NCBI GenBank assembly: GCA_017442765.1
Contig: JAFRZC010000245.1
Coordinates: 1 to 7,477 of the forward strand
DNA from: Prevotella sp.
Lineage (GTDB): Bacteria; Bacteroidota; Bacteroidia; Bacteroidales; Bacteroidaceae
DNA: 7,477 nt
Reading direction: 5' to 3'
Shown here: positions 1 to 4,985 of the stretch, piece by piece
Position numbering within the stretch: the first letter of the stretch is position 1
Layout: each line of letters opens with the position of its first letter
Position numbers and translations under genes: made by a program
The notes under the pieces: model-generated
Told to the model about the DNA's origin: nothing
Databases searched by the model: none
What the model saw: the letters and a program-made list of their open reading frames with translations, nothing else

Positions 1-64
1 ATATATATTACTCAGTAAAATAATATATATTACTCGGTAATATAATATATATTACTTTGTAAAA
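1..64. repeat. 22-bp AT-rich tandem repeat with internal dyads
   Basis: Three head-to-tail copies with an exact 22-base period begin at 1, 23 and 45; the third is slightly degenerate. Each unit starts ATATATATTAC and contains the dyad TTAC-N3-GTAA. The arms are identical in all three copies, while the central triplet differs (TCA, TCG, TTT). The period equals about two helical turns, so the dyads lie on the same DNA face. This resembles an operator or iteron array, but I do not recognise it, and it may continue upstream of the window. Bases 65-130, between this array and the next repeat, hold nothing I can identify. Confidence 0.8.
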
Positions 65-130
65 CCTTGTCGTTCGCATCGCGAAAGTTTAGCTTCCGCA
101 TGTTGAAAGGCTGCTTAGCCGAAAAAAACA

Positions 131-348
131 GTTTTTTTATTTTGTATTGTGTTCAATTTTCACTACCTTTGACTACCGTCGAAGATAGGATGCATCTCAA
201 CAATAAAAATAAAAAAACGTTTTTTTATTTTGTATTGTGTTCGTTTTTCACTATCTTTGACTACCGTCGAAGATAGGATGCATCTCAACAATAAAAATAA
301 AAAAACGATTTTTATTTTGTATTGTCTTCGATTTTCACTACCTTTGCA
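131..348 (+). repeat. 88-bp tandem repeat, two full copies and one partial
   Basis: Copy A (131-218) and copy B (219-306) are nearly identical with an exact 88-base period. A third copy (from 307) keeps only the promoter half and runs into the MerR gene leader. Each unit contains, in order, a T-tract with TTTTG, a TAnnTTTG box 19 bases later, a CTACC...TAGG dyad with GGATGCATCTCAA, and an A-tract. The A-tract of one unit and the T-tract of the next form a palindrome (201-237, CAATAAAAATAAAAAAAC against GTTTTTTTATTTTGTATTG, one bulge). The promoter-like pairs in copies A and B are 140-144/164-171 and 228-232/252-259. An additional copy lies at 751-852. Together with the 22-bp array, these repeats account for most of the gene-free stretch 1-368. 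Confidence 0.85.
315..346 (+). promoter_or_regulatory. Bacteroidota promoter of the MerR-type gene
   Basis: The -33 box TTTTG (315-319) and the -7 box TACCTTTG (339-346) are separated by 19 bases, which fits the known Bacteroidota consensus. Transcription would start near 353, giving a leader of roughly 15 bases before the ATG at 369. The promoter lies within the third, partial copy of the 88-bp repeat, so the repeat itself supplies the promoter. Confidence 0.8.
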
Positions 349-368
349 ACCATAAAACAGATACGATT

Positions 369-716
369 ATGGCACTCAATCCGAACAAAAACCTCAAGCT
401 CTACTATTCCATCAAGGAGGTGGCCAAGAAGTTTGGCGTAAATGAGAGCACGCTGCGCTATTGGGAGACGGAGTTTCCGCACCTGCGCCCGAAGACCAAC
501 GGACAGAACGTCAGACAATATACCGAGAAAGATATCGATCAGGTACGCACCATCTATAATCTGGTGAAGGTGCGAGGCTTCAAACTGTCCACCGCACGCA
601 AGATGCTCAACACGAATCGTCTGGGAGCCGACCGCAGCGCCGACGTGCTGCAGACCCTCATCACCGTCCGCGACAACCTGAAACAGCTAAAGGTACAACT
701 TGACGGTCTGGCATAA
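369..716 (+). CDS. Small MerR-family transcriptional regulator
   Basis: The 115-residue protein is a MerR-type DNA-binding protein. Residues about 12-80 form the winged-helix domain: SIKEVAKKFGVNESTLRYWE is the helix-turn-helix, followed by the wing region with GQNVRQYTEKDID and the helix VRGFKLSTARKML. The remaining C-terminal part, about residues 90-112, looks like a short amphipathic dimerisation helix. There is no room for an effector domain and no cysteine anywhere, so metal or redox sensing of the classical MerR kind is unlikely. Short MerR proteins of this type are common in Bacteroidales, but their targets are not known to me. The start at 369 fits the repeat-borne promoter just upstream. 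The ORF ends before a second copy of the same repeat, and I see no clear terminator. Confidence 0.85.
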   Translation: MALNPNKNLKLYYSIKEVAKKFGVNESTLRYWETEFPHLRPKTNGQNVRQYTEKDIDQVRTIYNLVKVRGFKLSTARKMLNTNRLGADRSADVLQTLITVRDNLKQLKVQLDGLA

Positions 717-750
717 AGATTTGTGTTTTAGTACCCTTCTGCCCATTTAA

Positions 751-852
751 TCGTATCTTTGGCTACCGCCGAAGGTAGGATGCATCTCAACAATAAAAAT
801 AAAAAATCAAGTTTTTATTTTGTATTGTCTTCGATTTTCACTACCTTTGCAC
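751..852 (+). repeat. Dispersed copy of the 88-bp promoter repeat
   Basis: This segment repeats the element found at 131-348: a TATCTTTG half (754-761), CTACCGCCGAAGGTAGG, GGATGCATCTCAA, an A-tract, a T-tract and a TACCTTTG box. Its small dyad is perfect here (CTACC/GGTAG), while the upstream copies have one A for G change. The A/T palindrome is interrupted by TCAAG instead of CG. The copy lies between the MerR gene and the tRNAs and provides the tRNA promoter. Confidence 0.85.
818..849 (+). promoter_or_regulatory. Promoter of the tRNA-Arg/tRNA-Val operon
   Basis: TTTTG at 818-822 and TACCTTTG at 842-849 are 19 bases apart, identical in layout to the MerR promoter and carried by the same repeat family. 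The expected transcription start near 856 lies about 14 bases before the first tRNA. Confidence 0.8.
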
Positions 853-869
853 CCGCGTTGAGAAATGCC

Positions 870-943
870 GGTCCCGTAGCTTAGCTGAATAGAGCGTCAG
901 ATTCCGGTTCTGAAGGTCTTGGGTTTGAATCCCAACGGGATCA
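870..943 (+). tRNA. tRNA-Arg (anticodon CCG)
   Basis: The cloverleaf folds completely. Acceptor stem 870-876/936-942 has one G-U pair, with discriminator A943. The D stem is 879-882/892-895 and the anticodon stem 897-901/909-913, with loop TTCCGGT giving anticodon CCG at 904-906, which reads CGG. The variable loop has five bases and the T stem is 919-923/931-935. No CCA is encoded. The D loop reads AGCTGAATA and the T loop TTTGAAT, so position 19 is A rather than G and position 56 is U rather than C; the two changes complement each other. Other tertiary positions (U8, A14, G15, C48, G18, U55) are normal, so the gene is probably functional. It is the first gene of a two-tRNA operon. Confidence 0.95.
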
Positions 944-950
944 CAAAAAC

Positions 951-1025
951 AGGGGCGTAGCTCAGCTGGTTTAGAGCGCTTCAGTCACATTGAAGAGGTC
1001 ATCGGTTCGAATCCGATCGTCCCTA
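951..1025 (+). tRNA. tRNA-Val (anticodon CAC)
   Basis: The cloverleaf is complete. Acceptor stem 951-957/1018-1024 has one G-U pair, with discriminator A1025. The D stem is 960-963/974-977, with GG in the loop. Anticodon stem 979-983/991-995 encloses loop GTCACAT, giving anticodon CAC at 986-988, which reads GUG. The T arm is 1001-1017 with a standard TTCGAAT loop. CCA is not encoded. Position 32 is G where a pyrimidine is usual. It follows tRNA-Arg after a 7-base spacer and shares its promoter and terminator. Both tRNAs have C34 and read G-ending codons, which suits a genome with GC-rich third positions. Confidence 0.95.
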
Positions 1026-1030
1026 CCTCC

Positions 1031-1076
1031 GGAAAGAAAATCGCTTAGCTATTTCGGTTAAGCGATTTTTTCTTCC
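1031..1076. terminator. Intrinsic, probably bidirectional terminator
   Basis: An 11-bp stem (1037-1047 with 1059-1069, core AATCGCTTA/TAAGCGATT) closes an 11-base loop and is extended by GGAAAGAAA against TTTCTTCC. A T-run follows on the plus strand, and the matching A-run on the left gives a U-run on the minus strand. It sits between the end of the tRNA operon and the converging lipoprotein operon, so it can serve both. Confidence 0.85.
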
Positions 1077-1105
1077 GTTATTTCTGCCTTTTGGCAGTGT
1101 GGCGG

Positions 1106-1681
1106 CTACTCGTCGCCAAGCACCTTTTTGGCATAGGTGACGCGCTCGTAGTCGAACTCGTCGGTCTCGCCCTCTCCGACCATTGTACCCACGAAGGTAC
1201 GGCTGTCGAGGCTGAGGTCGTCGTAGCTGATGATCATCTGGAAGGCGGGTATGCCCTCGCCGCCGTCGTAGGTGACGACGATGTCCCAGGTCTTCGAGTC
1301 GATGTACCAGCTGAAGCGGCGTGAGTATTTCAGCTCGTCGCCGATGTAGTCGTTCTGCAGTCCGCGCCCCGAGGTGTTATCGTCAGTCTGGTCGAACTCG
1401 ATGTCGGTGGAGTAGGTCTCGGTTTTCAAGATGCCGTTCTCGTCGTAGAACTTGGCTACGGTGGTGCCGGTCCAGTGCCCGCGCAAGGTTTGCGCCATGG
1501 CCACGATGTCTATTCCGTCGTCGCTGCCGCCATTGCCGTGACCGTGATAGTCGTAGTCGCGCCCGTAGCCGGGGCCGTAGTGGTTGTACCAAGGATCCCA
1601 GGGATCGTCGTCGCAGGCTGTGAAGAGTGCGGGCAATGCTGCGATGGCGAGCACTGCCAATAGATTCTTTATGGTTTTCAT
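1106..1681 (-). CDS. Putative surface lipoprotein, paralog of upstream gene
   Basis: The 191-residue product begins with a lipoprotein signal peptide (MKTIKNLLAVLAIAALPALFTAC), with lipobox Cys23. The cysteine is followed by DDD; acidic residues there match the surface-export signal described for Bacteroidota lipoproteins, so the mature protein may face outward. Residues about 27-55 are low-complexity, rich in Trp, Tyr, Gly, Asp and His. The remaining part (about 60-185) looks like a small beta-rich domain, with LRGHWTGTT at its start and FVGTMVGEGETDEFDYERV near the end. Equivalent stretches occur in the gene at 1709-2287 (LEGTWEGNT, FEGTIYDGDRNIDFYLV). I cannot assign a function. The gene starts 27 bases after the stop of that paralog, so both are probably co-transcribed, and it ends just before the bidirectional terminator. 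Confidence 0.8.
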   Translation of the reverse strand: MKTIKNLLAVLAIAALPALFTACDDDPWDPWYNHYGPGYGRDYDYHGHGNGGSDDGIDIVAMAQTLRGHWTGTTVAKFYDENGILKTETYSTDIEFDQTDDNTSGRGLQNDYIGDELKYSRRFSWYIDSKTWDIVVTYDGGEGIPAFQMIISYDDLSLDSRTFVGTMVGEGETDEFDYERVTYAKKVLGDE

Positions 1682-1708
1682 TGCTGTACCCTTTCTCTGT
1701 TTTTTATG

Positions 1709-2287
1709 TTATTTATTAGGAATAAAGACTCGTTTCATGTGTACAGGCTCACCTTGCTTGGCATCACCATCGATACTGGCCTTTGCACCTACGCCATAGT
1801 AGTCATAATAATGGTCGTAGCCGTAGTAGTCGTAGCGATCCCAGTTGGGCGACGAGGTGTGGACAAGATAAAAGTCGATGTTCCTGTCGCCGTCATAGAT
1901 GGTTCCCTCAAAGCGGTTGTCGTTCAGACGGTAGTCACGAATCTCGATGTCGTAGTTGTCTTCACGGAAATGAATGTAAATGACTTTGTTGACCACCCGC
2001 CAGTGTATCTTGCTGGCCACATAGTTACGGTGACTGTCCCAGGGATGCTCGTTGTAGTAGTCAATCCAGTAGCCGCCGCCTTCCTTGAATTTGAACACAT
2101 CGGCCTCGAAATAAAGTTGTGTGCGTGTAGACGCATACATCTCATCGCCCCATTCAGAATACACATAGGTATTGCCTTCCCAGGTTCCTTCGAGCGTCAT
2201 GCCGATGTCCTGGTCTTCACAAGAACTAAATGCCAACGGCAGCATGGCTACCGCAAGAAAAACTAAAAGTGTAGAAATCTTTTTCAT
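1709..2287 (-). CDS. Putative surface lipoprotein, first gene of pair
   Basis: The 192-residue product has a signal peptide ending in LAFSSC, with lipobox Cys23 and acidic EDQD just behind it, which suggests a surface-exposed lipoprotein. The domain at about residues 30-145 begins TLEGTWEGNTYVYSEWGD and is rich in aromatic residues and predicted strands; the pattern resembles small lipocalin-like beta barrels, but that is only an impression. Near residues 148-166 lies a Tyr/Asp run (WDRYDYYGYDHYYDYYG), in contrast to the paralog at 1106-1681, where the Tyr-rich stretch directly follows the cysteine. The start is supported by a consensus promoter on the minus strand about 34 bases upstream of the ATG. 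Function is unknown. Confidence 0.8.
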   Translation of the reverse strand: MKKISTLLVFLAVAMLPLAFSSCEDQDIGMTLEGTWEGNTYVYSEWGDEMYASTRTQLYFEADVFKFKEGGGYWIDYYNEHPWDSHRNYVASKIHWRVVNKVIYIHFREDNYDIEIRDYRLNDNRFEGTIYDGDRNIDFYLVHTSSPNWDRYDYYGYDHYYDYYGVGAKASIDGDAKQGEPVHMKRVFIPNK

Positions 2288-2328
2288 AATCTATAGGTTT
2301 TTAATTGTTTATTTTGTCAATCACACTG

Positions 2329-2360
2329 CAAAGGTAAGAGTTTTTCCCCTCTTGCCCAAA
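2329..2360 (-). promoter_or_regulatory. Promoter of the lipoprotein operon
   Basis: Read on the minus strand, TTTG (2360-2357) and TACCTTTG (2336-2329) are 20 bases apart. Transcription would begin near 2322, giving a 5' leader of about 34 bases before the ATG at 2287. The site lies in the 164-base divergent region shared with the peroxidase operon. Confidence 0.75.
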
Positions 2361-2410
2361 GGAAAAACCATAATATTTTGTAGGAATTTCCCTATTTCAT
2401 TTTTTTATCG

Positions 2411-2418
2411 TATATTTG
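2411..2418 (+). promoter_or_regulatory. Promoter -7 box of the peroxidase operon
   Basis: TATATTTG matches the Bacteroidota -7 box TAnnTTTG and would start transcription near 2425, about 27 bases before the ATG at 2452. I see no good TTG at the expected -33 distance, so the promoter may be weak or need an activator. Confidence 0.6.
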
Positions 2419-2451
2419 CAACAGAATTTACACAATTAACAACATAAAAAA

Positions 2452-3003
2452 ATGAAAACAGTTTATGAATTCTCTGTCAAGGACAGAAAAGGTAAGGATG
2501 TGTCGTTGCGCGAATATGCCAACGAAGTGTTGCTCATCGTGAATACGGCGACAAAGTGCGGTTTTACACCACAATACGACGAGCTGGAGAAGCTCTACGA
2601 GCAGTATCACGCTGACGGATTCACCATATTAGACTTTCCCTGCAACCAGTTCGGCCAGCAGGCTCCCGGCACCGACGAGTCGATACACGAGTTCTGCAAA
2701 CTCAACTTCGGCACCGAGTTTCCACGCTTCAAGAAGGTGAAGGTCAACGGCCCTGATGCTGACCCGCTCTTCAAGTTCCTCAAGGAGCAGAAAGGCTTTG
2801 CCGGCTGGAACATGGATCATCCCATCGCCCACATCCTCGACGACATGCTCTCGAAAGAAGACCCCGACTATCAGCAGAAGCCCGACATCAAGTGGAACTT
2901 CACCAAGTTCCTCGTCAACAAGAAAGGTCAGGTGGTCGCCCGCTTCGAGCCTACCGAGCCGATTGACAACATCGCAAAGCAAATAGAAGAACTGTTAAAG
3001 TAA
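2452..3003 (+). CDS. gpx: Glutathione peroxidase-family thiol peroxidase (Cys type)
   Basis: The 183-residue protein has the full length of the bacterial glutathione peroxidase family and all its signatures. TKCGFTPQY carries the peroxidatic Cys36, CNQFGQQAPG carries the catalytic Gln70, and KWNFTKFLV carries Trp148 and Asn149. There is no selenocysteine. Cys82 in EFCKLNFGTEFP sits where thioredoxin-dependent members have the resolving cysteine, so the likely reductant is thioredoxin rather than glutathione. The enzyme would reduce hydrogen peroxide or lipid hydroperoxides in the cytoplasm; no signal peptide is present. The next gene, 64 bases downstream, is thioredoxin reductase, which supports that electron route. 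The start at 2452 follows an A-rich leader typical of Bacteroidota. The family assignment is secure; the preferred substrate is not. Confidence 0.93.
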   Translation: MKTVYEFSVKDRKGKDVSLREYANEVLLIVNTATKCGFTPQYDELEKLYEQYHADGFTILDFPCNQFGQQAPGTDESIHEFCKLNFGTEFPRFKKVKVNGPDADPLFKFLKEQKGFAGWNMDHPIAHILDDMLSKEDPDYQQKPDIKWNFTKFLVNKKGQVVARFEPTEPIDNIAKQIEELLK

Positions 3004-3067
3004 CCCTCAACGACCTTAATGTCTTTAACGGCCTTAAAATCCCTGAAAAGAAACACGTATATATAAT

Positions 3068-3997
3068 ATGGAACATACAAAATGCCTGATCATCGGCAGC
3101 GGGCCCGCAGGCTACACCGCCGCCATCTACGCCGGACGCGCCAACCTCGCGCCCGTGCTCTACTGCGGACTGCAAATGGGCGGACAACTCACACAGACCA
3201 CCATCGTCGAGAACTTCCCGGGCTATCCCGAGGGTGTCGATGGCAACCAGATGATGATGGAGCTGCGCCAGCAGGCTGAGCGCTTCGGAGCCGACCTGCG
3301 CGACGGCATCGTCACGGCTGTCGATTTCTCTGAACGCCCGTATAAAATCACTATCGACGACAACGTGCAGGTGGAAGCCGAAACGGTCATCATCGCCACC
3401 GGAGCCTCGGCAAAATATCTCGGTCTCGACGACGAGAAGAAATACAACGGCATGGGTGTATCGGCCTGTGCCACATGCGACGGATTCTTCTACCGCAAGA
3501 AGACTGTGGCCGTCGTTGGCGGCGGAGACACAGCCTGCGAAGAGGCCATCTACCTCGCCCAGCTCTGCCAAAAGGTCTATATGATTGTAAGAAAACCCTA
3601 TCTGCGCGCTTCCGACGTGATGCAGCGGCGCGTCAAAGAGAACGAAAAGATTGAGGTGCTCTTCGAGCACAACACGCTCGGACTCTATGGCGACGGAGCC
3701 GTGGAAGGCGCACACGTGGTCTATCGCAAGGGCGAGACCGATGAACGGCAGTACGACCTGCCCATCGACGGGTTCTTCCTTGCCATCGGCCACAAACCCA
3801 ACACCGACGTGTTCCGCCAGTGGCTCGACCTCGACGAGACGGGATACATCCGCACCCTCGACGGCACACCGCGCACCAATATCCCGGGAGTCTTTGCCGC
3901 CGGCGACTGCGCCGATTCTGTCTATCGTCAGGCCATCGTGGCCGCAGGCAGCGGATGCAAAGCCGCCCTCGAAGCCGAGCGGTTCCTGCAAGAATGA
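3068..3997 (+). CDS. trxB: Thioredoxin reductase
   Basis: The 309-residue protein is a low-molecular-weight thioredoxin reductase (NADPH + oxidised thioredoxin to NADP+ + reduced thioredoxin). The N-terminal FAD-binding fingerprint GSGPAGYTAAIYAGRA is at residues 10-25. The redox-active CATC, with Cys134 and Cys137, is at the start of the NADPH domain. The NADPH Rossmann motif GGGDTACEEA is at 151-160, and the second FAD motif GVFAAGDCAD at 274-283. The NADPH phosphate loop reads VRKPYLRAS (174-182) rather than the HRRxxFRAS of the enterobacterial enzyme but keeps the basic residues R175, K176 and R180. The gene lies 64 bases behind the peroxidase with no promoter box that I can see in between, and its stop overlaps the next start (ATGA), so the three genes appear to form one operon. 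Confidence 0.96.
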   Translation: MEHTKCLIIGSGPAGYTAAIYAGRANLAPVLYCGLQMGGQLTQTTIVENFPGYPEGVDGNQMMMELRQQAERFGADLRDGIVTAVDFSERPYKITIDDNVQVEAETVIIATGASAKYLGLDDEKKYNGMGVSACATCDGFFYRKKTVAVVGGGDTACEEAIYLAQLCQKVYMIVRKPYLRASDVMQRRVKENEKIEVLFEHNTLGLYGDGAVEGAHVVYRKGETDERQYDLPIDGFFLAIGHKPNTDVFRQWLDLDETGYIRTLDGTPRTNIPGVFAAGDCADSVYRQAIVAAGSGCKAALEAERFLQE

Positions 3998-4974
3998 AAA
4001 AAATCTGCAAACTCATTTCCGACTATATAGGCGTCCTGGTGCTGCTGGCTGCTGTGGTTGCGCTGTTGTGGCCTGACATGTTCACTCGCATAAAGCCTAC
4101 GGTCATCAATCCGCTATTGGGTGTCATCATGTTCGGCATGGGACTGACACTGAGCTGGAAGGATTTCCGTGTGGTGTTCAGCCGACCACGCGACATCGCC
4201 ATCGGCTGTGCCACGCAGTTCACCGTGATGCCGCTGTTGGCCTTTGTGCTGGCGCGGCTCTTCCATCTCGACGATGCACTCACCATTGGCGTGGTGCTCG
4301 TGGGTTGCTGTCCGGGCGGCACGGCATCGAACGTCATCACCTATTTGGCTAAAGGCGACCTCGCACTGAGCGTCGGCATGACGGGAGTCTCGACACTGCT
4401 TGCACCAGTGTTGACACCGTTGCTTGTTCTGCTGCTGACCGACAAATCGGTCGATGTCAACGTGGCGGCCATGTTCCTCAGCATCCTCTGGGTGGTCATC
4501 CTGCCCATCGTGGCCGGCCTTGCCGTGAAACGTCTGTGGCCGAAGACAACGGAACGCGCGATAGACTATCTGCCAGCACTGTCATCAATAACCATCGCCA
4601 CCATCGTGCTCATCATTATTTCGGCCAGTGCCCACCGGCTGCTCTCCGGAGGATTGATTATCGTGGCCGTGGTCATGCTCCACAACATCGGCGGCCTCAC
4701 CATCGGCTACCTTATCGGCCGACTGCTGCACCTCGACATGCCCAAGCAACGCGCACTGAGTATTGAGGTAGGCATGCAGAACAGCGGGCTCGCCTCAGGC
4801 CTGGCCACACTCCACTTTGCCGCCTACCCCATGGCCACCATCCCGGGTGCCATCTTCAGCGTCTGGCACAACATCAGCGGCGCCATCGTGGCCCACCTCT
4901 ATGTCAGCCTAACCCCAACCTCTCCCCAAGAGAGGAGAGAGGCATGTAGGGACGCGGCGTGCCGCGTTGAATGA
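3994..4974 (+). CDS. Bile acid:sodium symporter family (BASS) transporter
   Basis: The frame is open from further upstream, but the ATG at 3994 is the natural start because it overlaps the trxB stop (ATGA) and begins a hydrophobic protein of 326 residues. About nine or ten membrane helices are visible. Family motifs are present: GMGLTLSWKDF near residue 48, GCCPGGTASNVITYLAKGD at 104-122, and EVGMQNSGLASGLA at 258-271, whose Glu258 and Gln262 match the sodium-binding region of bacterial ASBT homologs. Related bacterial proteins move bile acids, pantothenate or other organic anions with sodium; the substrate cannot be told here. Residues 306-326 (TPTSPQERREACRDAACRVE after Leu306) do not look like part of the fold: they are translated from a palindromic repeat, so the original stop was probably near codon 306. 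Translational coupling to trxB is likely. Confidence 0.88.
   Translation: MKKICKLISDYIGVLVLLAAVVALLWPDMFTRIKPTVINPLLGVIMFGMGLTLSWKDFRVVFSRPRDIAIGCATQFTVMPLLAFVLARLFHLDDALTIGVVLVGCCPGGTASNVITYLAKGDLALSVGMTGVSTLLAPVLTPLLVLLLTDKSVDVNVAAMFLSILWVVILPIVAGLAVKRLWPKTTERAIDYLPALSSITIATIVLIIISASAHRLLSGGLIIVAVVMLHNIGGLTIGYLIGRLLHLDMPKQRALSIEVGMQNSGLASGLATLHFAAYPMATIPGAIFSVWHNISGAIVAHLYVSLTPTSPQERREACRDAACRVE
4908..4967. repeat. Composite palindromic repeat at BASS gene 3' end
   Basis: Two palindromes lie side by side. The first has arms CCTCTCCCC (4919-4927) and GGAGAGAGG (4934-4942), preceded by CCTAACCCCAA. The second is ACGCGGC-GT-GCCGCGT (4952-4967), a perfect 7-bp arm. Both fall inside the last 21 codons of the BASS gene and just before the converging symporter stop. 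The first resembles the element at 5982-6033 (CCTA-CCCC start, CTCCCC arm). I take it as a member of the same short repeat family; as hairpins the two may also help end convergent transcripts. Confidence 0.7.
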
Positions 4975-4985
4975 TAGCAGCGGTT

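Noticed and set aside
109..130. GGCT-GCTT-AGCC hairpin next to an A-run as a terminator
   Set aside because: The stem is only 4 bp and neither strand has the hairpin followed by a proper U-run.
67..276. A 69-codon open frame across the 88-bp repeats
   Set aside because: It is made almost entirely of repeat sequence with two promoter boxes inside it, has no recognisable motif and no promoter before it.
131..348. The regular repeats as a CRISPR array
   Set aside because: The 88-base units are directly adjacent and almost identical, with no unique spacers and no cas genes nearby.
1706..2266. A 186-codon plus-strand frame opposite the first lipoprotein gene
   Set aside because: Its Val/Ile-rich product mirrors the Asp/Tyr codons of the lipoprotein, which has a signal peptide, lipobox and promoter.
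2951..3991. A 346-codon minus-strand open frame opposite trxB
   Set aside because: trxB on the plus strand has every expected motif over its full length; the antisense frame is a by-product of GC-rich codon positions.
3820..3993. An upstream ATG extending the BASS gene by 58 codons into trxB
   Set aside because: The extension is Arg-rich and lies wholly inside trxB; the ATG at 3994 starts a normal hydrophobic N-terminus and couples to the trxB stop.
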